Shown here: one piece after another, positions 59,673-64,000 of the stretch
How the letters are laid out: each line of letters begins with the position of its first letter
How positions within the stretch are numbered: position 1 is the stretch's first letter
Source of the DNA: Corynebacterium sanguinis
GTDB taxonomy: Bacteria > Actinomycetota > Actinomycetes > Mycobacteriales > Mycobacteriaceae
Direction: 5' to 3'
DNA length: 64,000 bases
Assembly (NCBI RefSeq): GCF_007641235.1
Contig: NZ_CP038157.1
Location: 2,298,886 to 2,362,885, forward strand
Program-made: the position numbers and the translations under genes
The notes under the pieces: model-generated
What the model saw: only the letters and a program-made list of their open reading frames with translations
Database searches by the model: none
Told to the model about the DNA's origin: nothing

Positions 59673-60182
59673 GTGAACATCACCACCACGCGCAAGGCAG
59701 CGGCGGGATTTTTCGCCCTGGCAGCTCTGGGCCTCGCAGCCTGCTCCCCTCCGCACGAGGTCGACTCCGGCAACAAGGTCGACACCGCCACCAGCCAAAA
59801 CCCCGATTCGCTCGCGGGTTCCGGCCACGAGACCCCGGCTAGCGCGACCCGCGCCAACGTTGTGGAGGCCTCCCAGGCCAACGCCACGCCCACCCCGAGC
59901 CAGCTACCCACCTACATCAACTGCGGTACCGATGTTGGCCCCGAGCCGGACCGTCTCGTTCTCTCCTGCGAGGATGAGGACGACTACATCGAGAACATCA
60001 CGTGGAACGAGTGGTCCGGCCGGATTGGTTCCGGCTTGGGCACCCGCGTGACGCTCAACCCGGACCGTCGGGTCGAGGGTACCCAGGTTGTCCTAGGCAA
60101 CCCCGAGGTTATCGATGGTGTCCTCCGCTTCACCACGGTGAGCGTGGACGGGATCTCGATTAACCCCGAGAGCAACTACTAG
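59673..60182 (+). CDS. Hypothetical secreted lipoprotein
   Basis: A 169-residue protein. Signal peptide MNITTTRKAAAGFFALAALGLAAC with a lipobox (L-A-A-C, about 24), then a Ser/Thr/Ala-rich linker to about 85, then a compact domain (YINCGTDVGPEPDRLVLSCEDEDDYIENITWNEWSG) with two Cys that could form a disulfide. AAGGACGG precedes the GTG. No family name; likely surface-bound. Confidence 0.72.
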   Translation: MNITTTRKAAAGFFALAALGLAACSPPHEVDSGNKVDTATSQNPDSLAGSGHETPASATRANVVEASQANATPTPSQLPTYINCGTDVGPEPDRLVLSCEDEDDYIENITWNEWSGRIGSGLGTRVTLNPDRRVEGTQVVLGNPEVIDGVLRFTTVSVDGISINPESNY

Positions 60183-60950
60183 CTAGTTGCGGTTGGCGTA
60201 GGACAAAAGACGCAGGATCTCGGTGTAGAGCCAGACCAGCGTCACTGCCAGCCCCAGTGCCACGCCCCAGGCCATTTGCGACGGCGCTCCGGTGCGTACG
60301 AGGCGATCGGCGAGGTCGAAATCCTGCAGGAACGACAGCGCGGCGAGGATGATGCAGACCACGCCGAAGATGATCGCCAGCGGTCCGCCGTCGCGGAGCG
60401 GGCTGAGTCCCGTGAACAGGAACAGCACCAGGTTGCCGAGCGCCATCACCGCGACACCGACGATGGCGCCGGTGAGGATCCGGTTGAAGCGCGGGGTGAC
60501 GCGCACCGCCCCGGTCTTGTAAACGAACAGCATGCCGAGGAACACGCCGACCGTGCCCAGAATGGCCTGGGAAATCATCGCTCCGGCGTTCGCTCCGCCG
60601 ATCATCCAACCGGACAGGATCAACGAGAACCCACCGACGAACAGGCCCTCGAAAGCCGCGTATATCAACGTCACGGTGCGGGATCCGAATTTCTTGCCAA
60701 AGGCGTGGACGAGAACGGTGATGAAACCGCCGATTGCGCCGACGAACGTCAAGATGGTCGAGATGTCGGGTCGCCCCGCCAGCGCGATTCCGAAGTTCGC
60801 GACGGCGAACGCAACGATCACTGCGAGAGTGATGCCCGTCTTGGTTACCACGTCGTCGACCGTCATGGGCCGGTCGGTCTGTACCGACCCGTAGCCCGCG
60901 AAGCTGCCCGCCTGGGGCAGTTGGGTCAAGACAGGGTTGTTACTTCTCAC
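60183..60950 (-). CDS. Bax inhibitor-1/YccA family membrane protein
   Basis: A 255-residue membrane protein with about seven helices. GFSLILSGWMIGGANAGAMISQAILGTVGVFLGMLFVYKTGAVRVTPRFNRILTGAIVGVAVM and the final VALGLAVTLVWLYTEILRLLSYANR are characteristic of the YccA group. In bacteria the family may act as channels or modulate FtsH; here unknown. GTG at 60950 after AAAGGAAACC. Converges with the lipoprotein gene with no gap. Confidence 0.85.
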   Translation of the reverse strand: MRSNNPVLTQLPQAGSFAGYGSVQTDRPMTVDDVVTKTGITLAVIVAFAVANFGIALAGRPDISTILTFVGAIGGFITVLVHAFGKKFGSRTVTLIYAAFEGLFVGGFSLILSGWMIGGANAGAMISQAILGTVGVFLGMLFVYKTGAVRVTPRFNRILTGAIVGVAVMALGNLVLFLFTGLSPLRDGGPLAIIFGVVCIILAALSFLQDFDLADRLVRTGAPSQMAWGVALGLAVTLVWLYTEILRLLSYANRN

Positions 60951-61066
60951 TATCCCTGGTTTCCTTTCAGTAATTCAGACAATGGTCTGGCCGGACTTGC
61001 ATCCACACGGTACAACGCCCGATTCGTTTCTTTAGTTCCCGAGCTCGGACATTAGGATGGCAAGCA

Positions 61067-61537
61067 ATGTTAGTTACTCCCCGCCTGGTGCTGCGCCCCT
61101 GGGCTCGTAGCGACACCCCGGCGCTTTTCACCCACGCCTCGCACCCCGAGGTCGGCCCGCGTGCCGGCTGGCCGGCGCACACAAGCCTCGAGGAAAGCCG
61201 GCGCTCCATCAGTGATGTCTTATCCGCGCCCGGCACCTTCGCGATCACGCTCGACGGTGAGCCGGTCGGCTGCGTTGCGCTACGCCCCGGCGAGTCCCCG
61301 GAGCTCGGCTACTGGGTGGCAGCGCCTTACTGGGGCCGCGGTATCGCCACCGAGGCGGCGTCCGCGTTGATCGAGCACTCCAACTACCCCTTTATCGTTG
61401 CCTCCCATGCAGAGGGAAACCTCGGCTCGCAGCGGGTTCTGCTCAAGCTCGGGTTCCGGTTTACTCACACGGGCGAGAAGTGGCTGGCCCCGCTGGGCGT
61501 TTCTCGTCCGTCGCTATTCTATGCCCTGTCGCGATGA
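61067..61537 (+). CDS. GNAT-family acetyltransferase (RimJ/RimL-like)
   Basis: A 156-residue enzyme. LVTPRLVLRPWARSDTPALFTHASHPEVG is the RimJ/RimL-type start, ELGYWVAAPYWGRGIATEAASALIEHS the acetyl-CoA loop, and NLGSQRVLLKLGFRFTHTGEKW the last strand. It probably acetylates a protein N-terminus or a small molecule. Its stop overlaps the photolyase start by 4 nt (ATGA). Confidence 0.83.
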   Translation: MLVTPRLVLRPWARSDTPALFTHASHPEVGPRAGWPAHTSLEESRRSISDVLSAPGTFAITLDGEPVGCVALRPGESPELGYWVAAPYWGRGIATEAASALIEHSNYPFIVASHAEGNLGSQRVLLKLGFRFTHTGEKWLAPLGVSRPSLFYALSR

Positions 61538-62856
61538 GTACCCCGACGATTGTATGGTTCCGCGACGACCTGCGCTTGGCTGATAACGCCGCTTTGACCT
61601 GGGCGGCCGAGCGCGGCCCCGTCGTGGGGCTTTACGTCCACGAGACGGTGGGCCGGGGCATCGGCCGGGCCGCCGCGTGGTGGCTGCGCCACAGCCTCGA
61701 TGCCTTGCGCGAATCCCTCCCAGCTCCGTTGATTGAGCTCGCGGGCGACCCGCGCGAGATCGTCCCCCGCCTCGCGCGCGAGCTTGGCGCGACAGTGACG
61801 TGGAACCGCCGCTACCACCTGACGGACATTGATGCCGAGGTCAAGGAGGCCACCGGCGCCGTCTCGCACCCCGGCTACCTGCTCACGGAGCCCTGGGAGG
61901 TGCGTGCCACCCCGTACCGCGTGTTCACGCCGTTCTTCAACGCCGCGCGCAGTGTGCTTCTCGACGCCCCTCCCACGCCTCTTCCCGTCCCGGACCTCAC
62001 CCCGGCCGACGTCGCCCCCGCCACCGTGGACGCGCCTGCCGAGGCTGCGTGGGCCGCATCGCTGGCGCAGCACAACACCCCCGGCGAAGGCGCGGCCCAC
62101 AAACGCCTCGCCGAGTTCATCGCCGCGAGCGCCGACTACGACAACAATGCGCTCGACGGGGTTACCTCAGGCCTGTCGCCGCACCTGCGCTTCGGCGAGA
62201 TCAGCCCCGCCGAGGTGTGGCTCGCCGCTGTCGACGCGGGAGCGTGGGCGTTTGCGCGGCAGCTTCTGTGGCGCGATTTCGCCTGGCACCGCTACTACCA
62301 CTTGGCCGACATGGAGACGAAAAACGTCCGCGAGAAGTTCGACCGCTTTGACTGGGAGTGGACACCCAACGCGGTGCCCGGCACCACGGCTGCGGCATTC
62401 GCGCACCAAGAAATGGACCCCGACGCCCAGCACCTGACAGAGCTCGCGGCGTGGCAGTCGGGCCGCACGGGCATCCCGCTTGTCGACGCCGGCATGCGCG
62501 AACTCTGGGCGACCGGACGCATGCACAACCGAGTGCGCATGGTCACCGGCTCCTGGCTGACTAAAAACCTGGGCATCCACTGGCGCCACGGAGAGGAGTG
62601 GTTCTGGGACACGCTTGTCGACGCCGACGCCGCCTCCAACGCGTTCAACTGGCAGTGGGTCGCGGGCTCCGGTGACGACGCCGCACCGTACTTCCGCATC
62701 TTCAACCCGCTGACGCAGGCGGAGAAGTTCGACCCGCACGGCTCCTACGTTTCGCGCTGGCTGCCCGAAACCGCCGACTACCCCGAGCCGATGGCGGACG
62801 TCAAGCAGTCGCGGTTGCGGGCTTTAGCGGCCTACGACGACATTAAGAACGGTTAA
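61534..62856 (+). CDS. phrB: Deoxyribodipyrimidine photolyase
   Basis: A 440-residue flavoprotein repairing UV cyclobutane dimers in light. TIVWFRDDLRLADNAAL opens the antenna domain; the FAD-binding C-terminal half has LSPHLRFGEISPAEVW, WRDFAWHRYYH, WQSGRTGIPLVDAGMRELWATGRMHNRVRMVTGSWLTKNLGIHWRHGEEWF and DADAASNAFNWQWVAGSG. The Trp relay and substrate residues are present. Class I type. The ATG at 61534 overlaps the upstream stop. It converges with the last gene, overlapping by 14 bp. Confidence 0.92.
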   Translation: MSTPTIVWFRDDLRLADNAALTWAAERGPVVGLYVHETVGRGIGRAAAWWLRHSLDALRESLPAPLIELAGDPREIVPRLARELGATVTWNRRYHLTDIDAEVKEATGAVSHPGYLLTEPWEVRATPYRVFTPFFNAARSVLLDAPPTPLPVPDLTPADVAPATVDAPAEAAWAASLAQHNTPGEGAAHKRLAEFIAASADYDNNALDGVTSGLSPHLRFGEISPAEVWLAAVDAGAWAFARQLLWRDFAWHRYYHLADMETKNVREKFDRFDWEWTPNAVPGTTAAAFAHQEMDPDAQHLTELAAWQSGRTGIPLVDAGMRELWATGRMHNRVRMVTGSWLTKNLGIHWRHGEEWFWDTLVDADAASNAFNWQWVAGSGDDAAPYFRIFNPLTQAEKFDPHGSYVSRWLPETADYPEPMADVKQSRLRALAAYDDIKNG

Positions 62857-64000
62857 GGCGCGCGATTTCGCCGGTCAGCACGGTCGCGAAGGCGCACCAC
62901 ACCGGGTAGGGGGCAAGCAGCAACCCGCGCGTCGGCGAGCGGCGGTGTGCGCGGCGCACCAGGTCTGCTGAGGAGGCTGCGAGGGCGCCTGCCCAGAGCG
63001 TCGACAAGCGGCGAGCGCGCGAACGGAAGAATACACCGCTCCAGCCGGCGTTGAGGACAAGGTTCCCCGCCAGCGCGAGGGCGTCATTGCGCGCGGCGCG
63101 GGGCTCGCCCTCCTCCAGCGAATCGGCGATGGTGGTGGTGGCGATCACTGCAATGTCGATGTAGAGCAGGGTCCACACGATGGGAAACGCCGCCGCCGGG
63201 GGCTGCCAGGAGGGCTTCTTCAGCCGGGCGTAGTTAGCGGACTTAGGGTTAGTCAGAAGCGAGCCGGCGATGGCTGTGGCCAGCACGCCGAGGTGCACCG
63301 CGTTGGCGATGCGCCCGTAGCGCGCGGGGTGGGTGCCGCGCGCGGCGATCTCGACGGCCTCGTCGAAGGTCTGGTTGCCGCCCTCGGGCGTGCCCACCAG
63401 CTTTTCCAAGTCGCGCTCTTTGAGCACGGTGTCCGAGGATACGGAGTCGAAGATCGGCAGGATCTCCTTCATCGACAGCGGCGTGAGCACGGACAGGCCG
63501 AAGGACGCGAGGCGACGGGTCATGATGGGCGCCGACAGAAACGGCCTGCGGCGCACGCTGACGACCTGGGTGTAGCGCTGCATCATATCCACGTACGGCA
63601 TGGTGTCGGGCCCGCCGATGTCGAAGGCGCGGTCCTCCTCAGCAGGCAGATCGGCCGCGGCGACGAGGTAGTGAACGACGTCGCGCACGGAGATCGGGGT
63701 GATGCGGTTGGTGATCCACTTAGGCGCCGCAAAAGTGGGCACGCGCTCGGAAACGTGGCGCAACAGCGCGAACGACAGCGAGCCGTCGCCGATGACCACG
63801 CCCGCCTGGAGGGCCGCCGTGGGCACGCCGGCGGCGCGCAGCTCCTCGCCGACGCGCACGCGCGACTTCAGGTGCTCGGACATGTCCTCGTTGTCCGGGT
63901 GGAGCCCGCCGAGGTAGACGATCCGGCCAACCTCGTGCTCCGCGGCGACCTCGCCGAACTGGCGCGCCATCTTCGCCTCTTCCTCGGCGAAGCCGCCGCC
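62843..64000 (-). CDS. NAD(P)-binding SDR fused to a TspO-like domain, N-terminus outside window
   Basis: 385 residues are visible; the frame continues past the window edge (GGGFAEEEAK before the first internal Met). The first part is an atypical short-chain dehydrogenase (RIVYLGGLHPDNEDMSEHLKSRVRVGEELRAAGVPTAALQAGVVIG). From about residue 225 a TspO/MBR-type membrane domain follows: ANYARLKKPSWQPPAAAFPIVWTLLYIDIAVIA, ALAGNLVLNAGWSGVFF and LLLAPYPVWCAFATVLTGEIARLN, giving about five helices. Stand-alone TspO binds tetrapyrroles and cholesterol; here it is fused to an epimerase-like domain. The joint role is unknown. Confidence 0.78.
   Translation of the reverse strand, partial: GGGFAEEEAKMARQFGEVAAEHEVGRIVYLGGLHPDNEDMSEHLKSRVRVGEELRAAGVPTAALQAGVVIGDGSLSFALLRHVSERVPTFAAPKWITNRITPISVRDVVHYLVAAADLPAEEDRAFDIGGPDTMPYVDMMQRYTQVVSVRRRPFLSAPIMTRRLASFGLSVLTPLSMKEILPIFDSVSSDTVLKERDLEKLVGTPEGGNQTFDEAVEIAARGTHPARYGRIANAVHLGVLATAIAGSLLTNPKSANYARLKKPSWQPPAAAFPIVWTLLYIDIAVIATTTIADSLEEGEPRAARNDALALAGNLVLNAGWSGVFFRSRARRLSTLWAGALAASSADLVRRAHRRSPTRGLLLAPYPVWCAFATVLTGEIARLNRS

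Overview
The window looks like a high-GC Actinobacterium, most probably a Corynebacterium. Supporting evidence is a mycothiol S-conjugate amidase (mca), actinobacterial families (SCO1664, MSMEG_4193-type phosphomutase, DUF4245, DUF4307, DUF5997, DUF6542), class II fructose bisphosphatase glpX next to fumC, an LGFP-repeat lipoprotein, and many GTG starts with short or absent leaders. No rRNA, tRNA or CRISPR array was found.

The window has two parts. From about 39.9 kb to the right end is ordinary chromosome: ychF, an AI-2E-type permease, rmuC, ispH, xseA-xseB, glpX, fumC, a TetR/MFS pair, glyA, coaA, uppS, mca, greA, a Bax-inhibitor-like protein and phrB. At the far left a lipase-like gene (1-499, minus) is probably the native downstream neighbour of ychF. 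Everything between about 532 and 39,892 is accessory DNA placed at the 3' end of ychF.

The evidence is a 24-bp sequence encoding the last seven residues and stop of YchF (V-E/D-F-K-F-N-V-stop, minus strand). It recurs at 532, 10266, 13444, 14852 and 22406, while the real ychF at 39889-40992 has lost this ending and finishes in a foreign tail. I read this as serial integration at the ychF 3' end, giving five blocks: (1) 556-10265 with cmtR-cadA cadmium/lead resistance, a flavin monooxygenase and a MoxR/VWA pair; (2) 10290-13443 with a coiled-coil gene, a frameshifted arfB and a higBA toxin-antitoxin pair; (3) 13468-14851 with a HEPN-like Ymh protein and a VOC protein; (4) 14876-22405, a patchwork with a broken luciferase-like monooxygenase, a mercury resistance and mobilization module, a broken second copy of the coiled-coil gene, an intact second arfB and antitoxin remnants; (5) 22430-39892, the youngest and most complete element.

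Block 5 is the most unusual. It has a roughly 400-nt structured leader with two tandem, covarying H-type pseudoknots, an HTH gene, a family B DNA polymerase with exonuclease domain, a MobC-relaxase-MobB mobilization set, an ArdA antirestriction protein, a large serine recombinase, a putative HEPN ribonuclease and a complete type I restriction-modification system. The RM operon is fused to ychF: the hsdM start codon overlaps the new ychF stop codon, so the defence genes probably share ychF transcription and translation.
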